Shown here: positions 43,760 through 51,607 of the stretch, in pieces
Position numbering within the stretch: the stretch's first letter is position 1
Layout of the letters: every line of letters starts with the position of its first letter
Assembly: GCF_014842925.1 (NCBI RefSeq)
Contig: NZ_JACYXJ010000003.1
Location: 558,001-622,000 of the forward strand
Source of the DNA: Roseibium polysiphoniae
Lineage (GTDB): Bacteria > Pseudomonadota > Alphaproteobacteria > Rhizobiales > Stappiaceae
Direction of reading: 5' to 3'
Length of the DNA: 64,000 nt
Translations under genes and position numbers: made by a program
The notes under the pieces: model-generated
Database searches by the model: none
What the model saw: the letters and a program-made list of their open reading frames with translations, nothing else
Told to the model about the DNA's origin: nothing

Positions 43760-44637
43760 CCGCGCAGCGTGTCACCTTCACCGGCGCTGAGAAGAATGCG
43801 CTTGTAGGTGACCGCTACGGCGACCACGGCCGCCCCGTGCTCATGCTCCATGGAGGCGGACAGACCCGCCACTCCTGGGACTCCGCAGCTGAGCGAATTT
43901 ACAGACTCGGGCACGTGGTCTATTGCATCGACCAACGTGGTCATGGTGAAAGCGCCTGGGTTTCCTCCGGGAACTATGCCTTTGTCGATTTTGCCCGCGA
44001 TCTTGCCGCCGTCTGCAATGACGTCACCGCTCAGACCGGTGAGAGACCGGTTCTGGTCGGAGCTTCCCTTGGTGGTCTGGCTGGCATTCTGGCGGAAGGC
44101 GCGATTGCACCTGGTTGCCTCTCCGCGCTTGTTCTCGTCGATGTTACGCCGCGGCTTGATCTTGGCGGTGTTTCAAAGATCCTGGGCTTCATGGGCGCCC
44201 GTGTCGAAGACGGATTTTCGAGCGTTGAAGAAGCAGCTGACGCCATAGCAGCCTATCTGCCAAACCGATCGCGGCCGCGTGACCTTTCCGGCCTGTCCAA
44301 GAACCTTCGTCTGCACGAGGATGGTCGCTACCGCTGGCACTGGGATCCGAGGTTCATTGCCGCCAAGGATGCATCTGGAGGCGCAAAGGCGGCTCTGCTC
44401 GAAGCCGATCTTGTTGCCGCAGCCGAGAAGCTCACCCTGCCAGTTCTGCTGGTCCGAGGCCGCAATTCCGAACTTGTCTCGGAAGCTCATGCCGCCGAGT
44501 TCAAGGGCATGGTACCTCACTCTGAGTTCGTGGATATCAAGGGCGCAGGCCATATGGTGGCGGGTGACAAGAACGATGTCTTCGCAGAAGCGGTTGAGGC
44601 GTTCTTACTCCGCTTGTCAGAAGCTGAGAGTGTCTGA
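43756..44637 (+). CDS. Alpha/beta hydrolase
   Basis: The 293-residue alpha/beta hydrolase has VLMLHGGGQTRHSW (28-41), DQRGHGES (59-66), nucleophile elbow GASLGG with Ser104, a probable acid Glu/Asp in LVRGRNSELVS, and His in KGAGHMVAGDKND. The HGGGQTRHSW and cap sequences place it nearer to esterase or peroxidase-type members than its neighbour. It is coupled to the first hydrolase by a 4-base overlap, suggesting a shared pathway. Substrate unknown. Confidence 0.9.
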   Translation: MTAQRVTFTGAEKNALVGDRYGDHGRPVLMLHGGGQTRHSWDSAAERIYRLGHVVYCIDQRGHGESAWVSSGNYAFVDFARDLAAVCNDVTAQTGERPVLVGASLGGLAGILAEGAIAPGCLSALVLVDVTPRLDLGGVSKILGFMGARVEDGFSSVEEAADAIAAYLPNRSRPRDLSGLSKNLRLHEDGRYRWHWDPRFIAAKDASGGAKAALLEADLVAAAEKLTLPVLLVRGRNSELVSEAHAAEFKGMVPHSEFVDIKGAGHMVAGDKNDVFAEAVEAFLLRLSEAESV

Positions 44638-44767
44638 CTGATTTTCTCTTTTATTGCAGTACCTTGCTCTCATTTTTGCAAGTCGATGCGGTTCTCGGTT
44701 TTTGTCTGTTCCGTCGGCTAAACATGAGTCGCGCCAGTGCCTTGCGTTGTGGTGCTCTGAAGTTGAT

Positions 44768-45574
44768 TCAAGTGCCTGAAAAGTTCGGCTGGCGTTTCTC
44801 AAGGAAGGCGTCTCTGCCTTCCGCAAAATCCCGGCTTTCATAACAGGTTTCAGCAGCCTTTGCGGCAAGGGCCATTGCATCATCCTGACAGCCACCGGCT
44901 ATGGCATTGATCGACATTTTCGCGGCTGTCTGGGTGAGGGGGGCATTGTTTGTCAGATCCGCGCAGAGCGCGGCAATTCGAGCGTCGAGATTCGCTTCAG
45001 CCACGGCTTCGCCGATGAGCTGAATGCGCAGAGCTTCCTCCGCACCAATTCTCTCTGCGGTGAACAAGAGCCGTTTGGCGGTTGTCGGTCCGACGGCCTC
45101 GACAATGTCGCTCATTGCGTCAAGCGGGTAAGCGATGCCAAGCCGTGCGGCCGGAATGCCGAACACGCTGCCAGCCGCCGCAATCCTGAGGTCGCAGGCG
45201 AGTGCAAGGCCAAGACCTCCACCGAGGCAGTGGCCCCTGATCATGGCAATGGTCGGTTTGGCCGCCTGCTTCAGCGCCTTGAAAGCTGCAACATTGATGA
45301 CGTCATAGGCTTTTGCCGCGGCGGCCGTCGAGCGCGTTTGTGCAAATTCCGAGATGTCCGCGCCTGAGACGAAACTCGTTTCTCCAGCGCCCCTGACGAC
45401 GATCACGCGAATGTTTGGATCGGCCACAAGCCTGTCGACAGCGGCCGGTACTTGTTTCCACATGGCAAGCGACAGGGCGTTGCGCTTGGCGGTATTGTCG
45501 ACTACGAGCCAGCCAACAGACCCTTCAACCCTGGTGGAAATGGTGCCTTGATCGCTCGCAAGGGGCGTGTTCAC
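44768..45574 (-). CDS. Enoyl-CoA hydratase/isomerase family protein
   Basis: The 268-residue crotonase-fold protein has the oxyanion segment GAGETSFVSGADISEFA (about 70-86) and IRGHCLGGGLGLALACDLRIAA (about 113-134). The first catalytic Glu position of classical hydratases reads IPAARLGIAYPLDA, where Gly/Ala-rich residues may replace one Glu, so hydratase activity is not certain. The start is a GTG at 45574 (MNTPLASDQGTIS) with GGAG nine bases upstream. The open frame to 45730 overlaps the cysE promoter side. It diverges from cysE. Confidence 0.9.
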   Translation of the reverse strand: MNTPLASDQGTISTRVEGSVGWLVVDNTAKRNALSLAMWKQVPAAVDRLVADPNIRVIVVRGAGETSFVSGADISEFAQTRSTAAAAKAYDVINVAAFKALKQAAKPTIAMIRGHCLGGGLGLALACDLRIAAAGSVFGIPAARLGIAYPLDAMSDIVEAVGPTTAKRLLFTAERIGAEEALRIQLIGEAVAEANLDARIAALCADLTNNAPLTQTAAKMSINAIAGGCQDDAMALAAKAAETCYESRDFAEGRDAFLEKRQPNFSGT

Positions 45575-45728
45575 AATTGTGTTCTCCAGAATTTGGCGGA
45601 CGCGCCAGGGCGGGTTCTTAAGGCAAAACAAACCAGCTTGGACATGCCCGGGCAAGTTTGACTTTGGAATTAGACCGAACACCCCTATCTTAGGGGCAAG
45701 AACGGACGGCTTGAAAAGGAGACAAGCC

Positions 45729-46595
45729 ATGACGAACCTGACACCTCGTCAGAATGCTGCACATCTGGCCCTGCATGACCCGGTTTGGCGTCAGCTCCGG
45801 GACGAGGCAGAAGCGATGGTTACGGCCGAGCCGGCCTTGTCTTCGTTTGTCTACGAAACAGTCCTGAATCACCAAACCCTTGAGGAGGCGGTTGTTCATC
45901 GCCTCGGTGACCGTCTTGGCCGTGATGTGGTCTCAGCGTCCCTGATCCGGCAGACTTATCTGGAAGCCCTGTCTTCCGAGCCAGAGCTCGCCGAGATTTT
46001 CCGCGTCGACATGGTGGCTGTCTACGACCGCGATCCCGTTTGCGATCGCCTGCTCGAGCCCGTGCTCTACTTCAAGGGATTTCATGCCCTGCAAACGCAC
46101 CGCCTGGCCAATTGGCTCTGGCGGCAGGGACGCAAGGACTTTGCGCTTTATCTTCAAAGCCGCGCTTCTGAGGTCTTTCAGGTGGATATTCATCCCGCTG
46201 TGCCCGTGGGTCGCGGGATCTTTATCGACCATGGAACCGGTCTTGTTGTCGGCGGAACCGCGTCCATCGGCGATGACGTTTCCATCCTGCAGGGCGTCAC
46301 CCTGGGCGGGACGGGCAAGGAATGCGGTGATCGGCATCCGAAGATCGGAAATGGTGTGCTTATTGGCGCGGGCGCCAAGATCCTCGGCAACCTTCAGATC
46401 GGCCATTGCTCACGGATCGCGGCCGGTTCGGTGGTCCTGAACGAAGTTCCGCCGAACACGACCGTCGCCGGTGTTCCCGCCAGAATCGTCGGCAAGGCTG
46501 GCTGTTCAGAGCCTGCACGAACGATGAACCAGCTACTGGCGGCAGACAACGTCATGCGTGTTGATCACGAAGGTGAGGAACACGGGGATAGCTGA
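45729..46595 (+). CDS. cysE: Serine O-acetyltransferase
   Basis: Acetylates L-serine with acetyl-CoA in the first step of cysteine synthesis. The 288-residue hexapeptide-repeat transferase has an N-terminal helical domain (residues 1-150) and a left-handed beta-helix containing DIHPAVPVGRGIFIDHGTG, the catalytic His-Asp pair, and QGVTLGGTGKECGDRHPKI. The C-terminal tail, where cysteine-synthase docking usually requires a terminal Ile, ends in GDS instead. AAGGAG lies before ATG 45729; an upstream in-frame start at 45567 is rejected. Confidence 0.95.
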   Translation: MTNLTPRQNAAHLALHDPVWRQLRDEAEAMVTAEPALSSFVYETVLNHQTLEEAVVHRLGDRLGRDVVSASLIRQTYLEALSSEPELAEIFRVDMVAVYDRDPVCDRLLEPVLYFKGFHALQTHRLANWLWRQGRKDFALYLQSRASEVFQVDIHPAVPVGRGIFIDHGTGLVVGGTASIGDDVSILQGVTLGGTGKECGDRHPKIGNGVLIGAGAKILGNLQIGHCSRIAAGSVVLNEVPPNTTVAGVPARIVGKAGCSEPARTMNQLLAADNVMRVDHEGEEHGDS

Positions 46596-46674
46596 ATTGG
46601 GCTGTTGGCATGCTGCGGCATTGCTGTAGGGTCCGCGCTCGATAATTTATTCACGACCGAACAGGAGTGAAAAC

Positions 46675-46893
46675 GTGAAACCAGACGAAATCCGCAAGCT
46701 CGAAGTCTACCTTCGCAAGAAGTTCGAATTGGAGAACATTAAGGTGAAGGCGCGTCCCCGTAAGGACGACAGTGCGGAGGTCTACATCGGCGAGGAATTC
46801 ATCGGCGTCATCTATCGCGACGATGAGGACGACGATGACCTGAGCTGGAACTTTCAGATGGCCATTCTCGAATTCGACCTCGAAGAAGCCTGA
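46675..46893 (+). CDS. DUF3126 family protein
   Basis: The 72-residue acidic protein matches DUF3126, a small conserved alphaproteobacterial family of unknown function: MKPDEIRKLEVYLRKKF at the N-terminus, a beta hairpin EVYIGEEFIGVIYRDDEDDDD and FQMAILEFDLEE at the C-terminus. It follows cysE by 79 bases, but an independent promoter cannot be excluded. A strong hairpin terminator lies 31 bases after the stop. Confidence 0.88.
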   Translation: MKPDEIRKLEVYLRKKFELENIKVKARPRKDDSAEVYIGEEFIGVIYRDDEDDDDLSWNFQMAILEFDLEEA

Positions 46894-46924
46894 TCTGACA
46901 CGTTACGGATTGTGTCCGTTTCTA

Positions 46925-46957
46925 AAAGGCCCGGAACCGAAAGGTTCCGGGCCTTTG
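46925..46957 (+). terminator. Rho-independent terminator after DUF3126 gene
   Basis: Perfect 14-bp stem AAAGGCCCGGAACC / GGTTCCGGGCCTTT with a GAAA loop. A-run on one side and T-run on the other make it bidirectional, serving the DUF3126 gene and possibly the minus-strand gene at 47010. Confidence 0.88.
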
Positions 46958-47009
46958 TCGTTCTGGGCCGCAGCTTAGAAGAGTTGTGCCTGGCGTAGTG
47001 GCACCCGCG

Positions 47010-47723
47010 TTATTGGCGAAGGGCTTCGATCAGATCATTGACCCGCCGGTCCAGACGACCCCAGCTGGACAGCAGTCCGCGCTCGAAGCGATAGGAGACG
47101 GCAAGGTCACCGTCTGCGCTTGCTGCGCGGTGGCAGACCGCGTTCGTCCCTTGCGCGGCCTTGCACCGTGCGATGAAGCCATTCGCGCGGTTCGGCTCAA
47201 ACACCACCTGATCCAGCTCCAACGCGACCGGTGATGACAGGGTGAGAACCTTGAGGCCGGCAGGGCCATCTGTTTCAGGGCCGCGGGCCAGCCGGCGGTA
47301 GACTGTCTCCAGCCGATCGCGCATTGTCTCTGCGCCCTGGTTTGCCGTTATGTCGATCAGGACAAGATTGGATCCGCGCTTAAGGTCTGTAGACGTCGGA
47401 TGCTGTGCGCTGCGCGCAGCTGTCATTGTCGGCCAGATCGCGGCAAGCTTTAGGTTTGAAAGCCGTTCCCTGCCATTGCTCAGTGCAATCTTTGCCATCT
47501 GGCTTCGCATCAAGCTCGCCGGCACGAGGAGGTCCTGATCGTTGACGCTAACCGCGACCTCCGTTCTGTCGTCGGTCCAGACAATCTCGCCGCGCCAGTA
47601 TCCGCTCCATCTCGCTCCGACATAGGCCATATAGGCGAGCGTCAGAACGACCAGAGAGGCTGTAAGGATCGTGAAGTGAAGCGGGCGAATGCCGCTGGCG
47701 CGGGGCAGCTCGATCGGAATCAT
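47010..47723 (-). CDS. Hypothetical single-pass membrane protein
   Basis: Unrecognised 237-residue protein. One hydrophobic helix near residues 17-35 (FTILTASLVVLTLAYMAYVG) anchors a soluble C-terminal region of about 200 residues, probably in the periplasm. Two cysteines lie close together in ARCKAAQGTNAVCHR (about 187-201). The chain is rich in Arg and has helical, amphipathic stretches. The upstream region (47724-47959) contains CtrA-type sites. Function unknown. Confidence 0.7.
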   Translation of the reverse strand: MIPIELPRASGIRPLHFTILTASLVVLTLAYMAYVGARWSGYWRGEIVWTDDRTEVAVSVNDQDLLVPASLMRSQMAKIALSNGRERLSNLKLAAIWPTMTAARSAQHPTSTDLKRGSNLVLIDITANQGAETMRDRLETVYRRLARGPETDGPAGLKVLTLSSPVALELDQVVFEPNRANGFIARCKAAQGTNAVCHRAASADGDLAVSYRFERGLLSSWGRLDRRVNDLIEALRQ

Positions 47724-47851
47724 GCTGCCAACCCCGGCAGCAAGGATCCGGAGGTGCGAAACGTGAGCTTGGCCTTGGATCTGTCCCGTAGAGACACGGA
47801 TGTCCCGGATCGGGATGGCCAGATTTGAGAGTTGTCTCGCATTCGTCAGGG

Positions 47852-47866
47852 TTACTGCCAGGTTAA
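47852..47866. promoter_or_regulatory. Near-consensus CtrA site
   Basis: TTAC-N7-TTAA matches seven of the eight fixed bases of the CtrA consensus TTAA-N7-TTAA. It lies 75 bases upstream of a perfect site in the same divergent region. Confidence 0.4.
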
Positions 47867-47940
47867 CGCCGATATCAAAAACGGCACGGCGTTTGCTATT
47901 GACCCTTTGAGTTTCATCAAGCAGCTTCTGCCCTCAAGGG

Positions 47941-47955
47941 TTAACGAAAGGTTAA
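47941..47955. promoter_or_regulatory. Perfect CtrA-type box
   Basis: TTAA-CGAAAGG-TTAA matches the full CtrA consensus. The spacer contains GAAAGG, which also appears to be the ribosome-binding site of the gene starting at 47960, so bound CtrA would sit directly on the start region of that gene. Confidence 0.55.
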
Positions 47956-47959
47956 TAGT

Positions 47960-48286
47960 GTGTTGTTCGACCTATTCGTCGCTTTCTACATCGGGTCAGC
48001 GGGATTCGTTTCTGCAGGGCTAATTGGCAGCTTTTATCAGCTTTTGACCGATCAGCCACCCCGTTTCAACATCGCGGTGGAAAGCCTTTTCGGCGCCATT
48101 GCTGTCGTCACGGTTTGCCTGCTTGCCGGGCCCTTCATCATTATGCGCAATGCCATCCGGGGACGGCGAATCGAAGGCCGTCCGCTTGGCTGGCTGGTTG
48201 CGTCGTCAACGATCGCGGGCATGTGGAGCCTGTGTTCGGGGATGTTTGTGACACATTTTGCGTTGGGGCTGACAGGCTTCATCTGA
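47960..48286 (+). CDS. Small membrane protein (DUF6949-like)
   Basis: The 108-residue protein has three hydrophobic segments (residues 2-26, 38-62, 78-106) and resembles a small conserved Hyphomicrobiales membrane family, possibly DUF6949. The family assignment is tentative. GTG start at 47960 with GAAAGG eight bases upstream; no ATG is available before residue 63. It lies 19 bases upstream of the gamma-carbonic anhydrase gene, likely the same operon. A CtrA-type box overlaps its ribosome-binding site. Confidence 0.72.
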   Translation: MLFDLFVAFYIGSAGFVSAGLIGSFYQLLTDQPPRFNIAVESLFGAIAVVTVCLLAGPFIIMRNAIRGRRIEGRPLGWLVASSTIAGMWSLCSGMFVTHFALGLTGFI

Positions 48287-48305
48287 TTTCAGCGGGGGAG
48301 GCATT

Positions 48306-48833
48306 ATGGCTGTTTACGAGCTGGAGGGCACGGCGCCGAGTTTCGGCAATGCCGAACGCTACTGGATTGCGCCGAACGCTTGTGTGATCGGCCGAGTGAA
48401 GCTCGAAGAGGACGCCAGTGTCTGGTTCGGGGCGGTCATTCGGGGCGACAACGAGCTGATCCATATTGGTGCCCGTTCGAATGTCCAGGATGGCTGTGTC
48501 TTCCATTCCGACATGGGCTACCCGCTGACCATCGGTGCGGATTGCACGATTGGCCACAAGGCGATCCTTCACGGCTGTACCATCGGGTCCAATTCTCTGA
48601 TCGGAATGGGCGCGACGGTGCTCAATGGCGCGGTGATCGGGTCGAACTGCATTGTCGGTGCAAATGCACTCATTCCGGAAGGCAAGGAAATTCCGGACAA
48701 TTCCCTGGTCGTTGGCATGCCGGGGAGAGTGGTGCGGCAACTGGATGAAGCTGCCGCCAAATCCATCACCAAATCAGCCGAAGGCTATGTTCGGAATTGG
48801 AACCGTTTCAAGGCCGGGCTTAAGCCGATCTAG
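48306..48833 (+). CDS. Gamma-carbonic anhydrase family protein
   Basis: The 175-residue left-handed beta-helix protein of the gamma-CA/YrdA/PaaY type forms trimers. The zinc ligands appear as [15 protein letters not shown], with one His in VFHS, and as two His in [10 protein letters not shown]. Hexapeptide repeats run from about residue 20 to 140. Carbonic anhydrase activity is unproven for many members of this subgroup. ATG 48306 has GGGGGAGG upstream. Confidence 0.92.
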   Translation: MAVYELEGTAPSFGNAERYWIAPNACVIGRVKLEEDASVWFGAVIRGDNELIHIGARSNVQDGCVFHSDMGYPLTIGADCTIGHKAILHGCTIGSNSLIGMGATVLNGAVIGSNCIVGANALIPEGKEIPDNSLVVGMPGRVVRQLDEAAAKSITKSAEGYVRNWNRFKAGLKPI

Positions 48834-48868
48834 TCAAGATCCCGAAGCTCCACTGCGATCGAAAAAGC

Positions 48869-48974
48869 GGGAGCCGGCCTGCGGGGGCTGGCCGACTCCC
48901 TGGATCCGGTCGTGGTAGGGATGGGGAGGGTGGGGACGCGACCGGATCTTCCCTTTTGCCTCCGTGGAGGCAAA
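48869..48974. other. Structured intergenic element with G-quadruplex motif
   Basis: Three consecutive stems fill the gap between two convergent genes. Stem I: GGGAG-C-CGGCC (48869-48879) with GGCCG-A-CTCCC (48890-48900), one mismatch. Stem II: perfect 10-bp GATCCGGTCG (48903-48912) with CGACCGGATC (48939-48948). Stem III: TTTGCCTCC / GGAGGCAAA (48955-48974). The 26-base loop of stem II contains GGG-AT-GGGG-A-GGG-T-GGGG (48918-48935), a canonical four-tract G-quadruplex motif with 1-2 base loops on the plus strand. No U-tract follows any stem. Confidence 0.7.
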
Positions 48975-48987
48975 TCCCTGTTTGTAT

Positions 48988-49602
48988 TCAGTTGCCGACG
49001 CTGCCCACGGTGGTTACGCGGGTGTCGGAAATACCTGTCCACTTCGCGGGTTCGCGTGTCGACTGGCGCTTGATGTAGCGATAGGGCGTTGAGTACCAGG
49101 GCAGAACGGCCTCGATCTGATTGTCGAGGATCATGTCTCCCTGATCTGTCCTGACGGTCAGGACTGCGTGACCGGCGTTTTTCACATCCTTTGCCACGGT
49201 TATGAGAAGGGCGCTTTTGGGCCAGCCTGCGGCCAGAAGCGCTCGTTGCTTCTCAAGCACATACTCCTCGCAATCACCGGCTCCGCCACGCGGGTAGGTC
49301 CAGTATTCCAGTTTACCGAAGAGCTTTTCGTCGGTGACCGGTCGGATCTGCCGGTTGATGCGAGTGTTCAGGTCAATCAGCTCGTTCCAGCGCGCTTCCG
49401 TCAGCTTGACCACCACTGGTGAGTTGTCTCGCCCCCTACAGGCGCTTCTGTTTTCCTCACAGAACTGGATGTGGCCCAAGGGCGCTTTCACCGAGTTTCC
49501 CATCGCCATGAAACGGGCTGGTGCGGCATAGGTGCCGGTAGCCCATGACATGCTGGATAGTGCGAGAACAGTAATTGCGAAGGTTGAATTGCGTAATTTC
49601 AT
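48988..49602 (-). CDS. Bacterial transglutaminase-like cysteine peptidase (BTLCP)
   Basis: The 204-residue exported protein has a signal peptide (residues 1-27, cleaved at TYA-A). The catalytic triad of the family is visible: Cys111 in GGAGDCEEYVLEKQRAL, His145 in NAGHAVLTV, Asp160 in MILDNQ. BTLCPs such as LapG-type relatives cleave surface or periplasmic proteins, and some act in adhesin release. GGGAGGG lies eight bases before ATG 49602. Substrate unknown; no LapD-like gene is adjacent. Confidence 0.92.
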   Translation of the reverse strand: MKLRNSTFAITVLALSSMSWATGTYAAPARFMAMGNSVKAPLGHIQFCEENRSACRGRDNSPVVVKLTEARWNELIDLNTRINRQIRPVTDEKLFGKLEYWTYPRGGAGDCEEYVLEKQRALLAAGWPKSALLITVAKDVKNAGHAVLTVRTDQGDMILDNQIEAVLPWYSTPYRYIKRQSTREPAKWTGISDTRVTTVGSVGN

Positions 49603-50203
49603 CGTATTGCCCTCCCCAAGGCTGACAAAACGATGACATATGCTTTTTTATTGCACGATAATTGCGCAAGTAAAAATGTATATGTACTTGAATTTTATTT
49701 GATTTTATTTTTAATTTGTTTTGATTTTACTTTAAATAAAACTCGAGCGGTATTTGTTTCAAATTTGATGGAAGTGGCGAAAGATATTGAATTTATGAAG
49801 GAATTTGACTTTTCAGGAGGGCGAACCGTTCTGCGCTAGATGAGTGCAACCAAGTGCTACGAAGCCTAAAGTGACGTTGCGGCAAATGTTTCCACGCGAG
49901 AAAAAAATGCAAAAAACTTTGTCTGACCGACGATGCAGCTGCCGGCACTGGCTGGATGCTTGACAGATTTGACAGGGGGCGTCTGATGCGAGGTGGCGGC
50001 GTGGCCGCAGGTGTCATGCGCGAAGGCGTCTATACGCGCTCTTCATGTCGTGCCGGGACCTTGAAGTCGAACGAGCTAGATCGCGCAGCGCCGGATGTCA
50101 GATGGGGGTGGTCGAAAGGGCCGGCCGACTTGAAGCATAGATGCGCATGGCAATGGCCGCCGTCGCATTGCTCTTTATCTGTGCTGGAGGCACGGAAGGT
50201 GCG
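49603..50203. other. 600-base gene-free region with AT-rich island
   Basis: No convincing gene. From about 49636 to 49790 the DNA is strikingly AT-rich, with T-runs such as GATTTTATTTTTAATTTG, in sharp contrast to the GC-rich surroundings. It contains an imperfect dyad TTGCAC-N7-GCGCAA at 49651-49669, about 50 bases upstream of the BTLCP start. From 49840 to 50203 base composition returns to normal; a direct repeat TTGACAG-AT-TTGACAG is at about 49964-49979. Open frames here lack ribosome sites and homology. Confidence 0.6.
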
Positions 50204-50839
50204 TTAGGAAGTGGTTTCGCCGGTGATGTGGTGTTCCAGAAGTTCACGGTTCTGGATGGCGGCGAATTCGACGGCGATGCCGCCTTCGATCTGGCGCACG
50301 ACGCGCGCGCGCATTTTGCCCAGGGCAATGCTGTCGCCCATTTCAGGGACAACATCGGTGGCGAGGGCAGCACCTGAAAGAGAAACGTCTACAATCCGGC
50401 AGACATGCTCCGAGCCATCCGGCAAGACGATCTTCGTGATCGGGTTCTTCGGCACGAAGCGGTCGTGGCGACGGTCTTCGGGAAGATTCAGCTCATCGCG
50501 ATTGGCCAGCCAGGTCAGGATGTTTGCAATCTTGTCGCGCTTGCGCGGCGTGTTTCGAAGTTCGACAGCGAAACCGCCGTCAATCAGGCGAGAGATTTTG
50601 CCCTCAACGCGGCTGAGGTGATCGAGATAGGCGACAACACGTTCGCCCACCTGACCCGAAACCGGGGTGATCATCGCCAGCCCGCCGGGGGACATGTCGA
50701 CAACCTGACAGGGATATTCGCGGCGATCTTCCAGCATGAAACGGCCGAGAATATTGACAGCAACACGCTGATGCCGCCGTCGATCGGCAGCTTGAAGCGG
50801 TTTGCTTCCTTCAATCTCTGTCGCTAAGCCGGCATTCAT
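50204..50839 (-). CDS. Tandem PilZ domain protein
   Basis: The 211-residue protein contains two PilZ domains. First, about residues 19-110: RRRHQRVAVN, then DMSPGGLAM, matching RxxxR and D/NxSxxG. Second, about 118-205: RRHDRFVPKN and DVSLSGAAL. Both carry the c-di-GMP-binding signature. Such adaptors couple c-di-GMP to motility, polysaccharide or surface behaviour. No effector domain is attached. It lies near a PAS protein and CtrA-type boxes, consistent with cell-cycle or motility control. Confidence 0.9.
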   Translation of the reverse strand: MNAGLATEIEGSKPLQAADRRRHQRVAVNILGRFMLEDRREYPCQVVDMSPGGLAMITPVSGQVGERVVAYLDHLSRVEGKISRLIDGGFAVELRNTPRKRDKIANILTWLANRDELNLPEDRRHDRFVPKNPITKIVLPDGSEHVCRIVDVSLSGAALATDVVPEMGDSIALGKMRARVVRQIEGGIAVEFAAIQNRELLEHHITGETTS

Positions 50840-50941
50840 GCCCGATCATCCACCGTTCCGCATGTGAGACGCCTTGGTCTCCATTCAACTTATTCTAGAG
50901 GATGCAGAGTTAATGATCGGTAATGCTGCCAAGTGTGTTGA

Positions 50942-51607
50942 TCAGGATTTTCCACCTTCATAGACGGTCAGATGTCCCACGCGTCGTTCTGCACCCTGCG
51001 GCATCGGCGCCATGGCACCGGCCGGCATCGACATGCCTTCAGCCGTGAAGCGTGGCAGGATCGGATTGACGCCGGTGGTGTGGCCTTCCGTACGGTTCAT
51101 GAAATAAGGTCGTTCGTCCGGCCATACGAGGCGCAGGCTGGTGATCGACTGTTTCATGATCGGGTGAAGACCAAGCCAGTAGGGGCGCTCCATGGGGGTG
51201 CAGCTGCCGAGGATTCGAATGCGGCCTTCGCCCGGCACATTCAACGGCAAAAGCAGCATTTCCATGTGGAGCTGGTGCTCGTGTTCCGTATGGCCGGCAA
51301 TGCCGACAACAGCTGCTGCAGCGTCTTCAGTAATCGCGGCGAGCAAGCTGGACATGGCTTCACGATCTTTCTCGCCCCAGCCACGCAGGAAGTTGCGCCC
51401 TTTCAGCTCGCGGCAGTGGGCCGAGCAAAGGCGCGTGCCCGCAAGGCGATATCTGGCCGTGTGTGCATCCGTGACTTCCAGAATGAAGGTGTCGCCTAGA
51501 AGGGCACGAATGCTGCCGGGATCGATTTCGCTCCGGTTCGGCGCCGGGCGCACTCCGCGCAAATCGTCCCAGTAGCTATAGAGTGTCTGAGTTACGCCGT
51601 TTTTCAT
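50942..51607 (-). CDS. PAS domain protein (PAS_5 family)
   Basis: The 221-residue protein resembles the alphaproteobacterial PAS_5 family: LYSYWDDLRGVRPAPNRSEIDPGSIRALLGDTFILE at the N-terminus, RYRLAGTRLCSAHCRELKGRNFLRGW in the PAS core (about 52-77), and LRILGS-type strands. The C-terminal ~50 residues are low-complexity and Met/Pro-rich (EGMSMPAGAMAPMPQ). No output domain is attached. SD AAGAGGCG lies before ATG 51607. A CtrA-type box sits 220 bases upstream. Confidence 0.85.
   Translation of the reverse strand: MKNGVTQTLYSYWDDLRGVRPAPNRSEIDPGSIRALLGDTFILEVTDAHTARYRLAGTRLCSAHCRELKGRNFLRGWGEKDREAMSSLLAAITEDAAAAVVGIAGHTEHEHQLHMEMLLLPLNVPGEGRIRILGSCTPMERPYWLGLHPIMKQSITSLRLVWPDERPYFMNRTEGHTTGVNPILPRFTAEGMSMPAGAMAPMPQGAERRVGHLTVYEGGKS

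Noticed and set aside
49633..49839. 68-residue frame across the AT-rich island
   Set aside because: Its Ile/Phe/Leu-rich sequence is explained by AT content alone; no ribosome site, no homology.
50141..50377. Frame starting with a signal-peptide-like MRMAMAAVALLFICAGG
   Set aside because: Most of it is antisense to the second PilZ domain and no ribosome-binding site precedes it; the hydrophobic start looks fortuitous.
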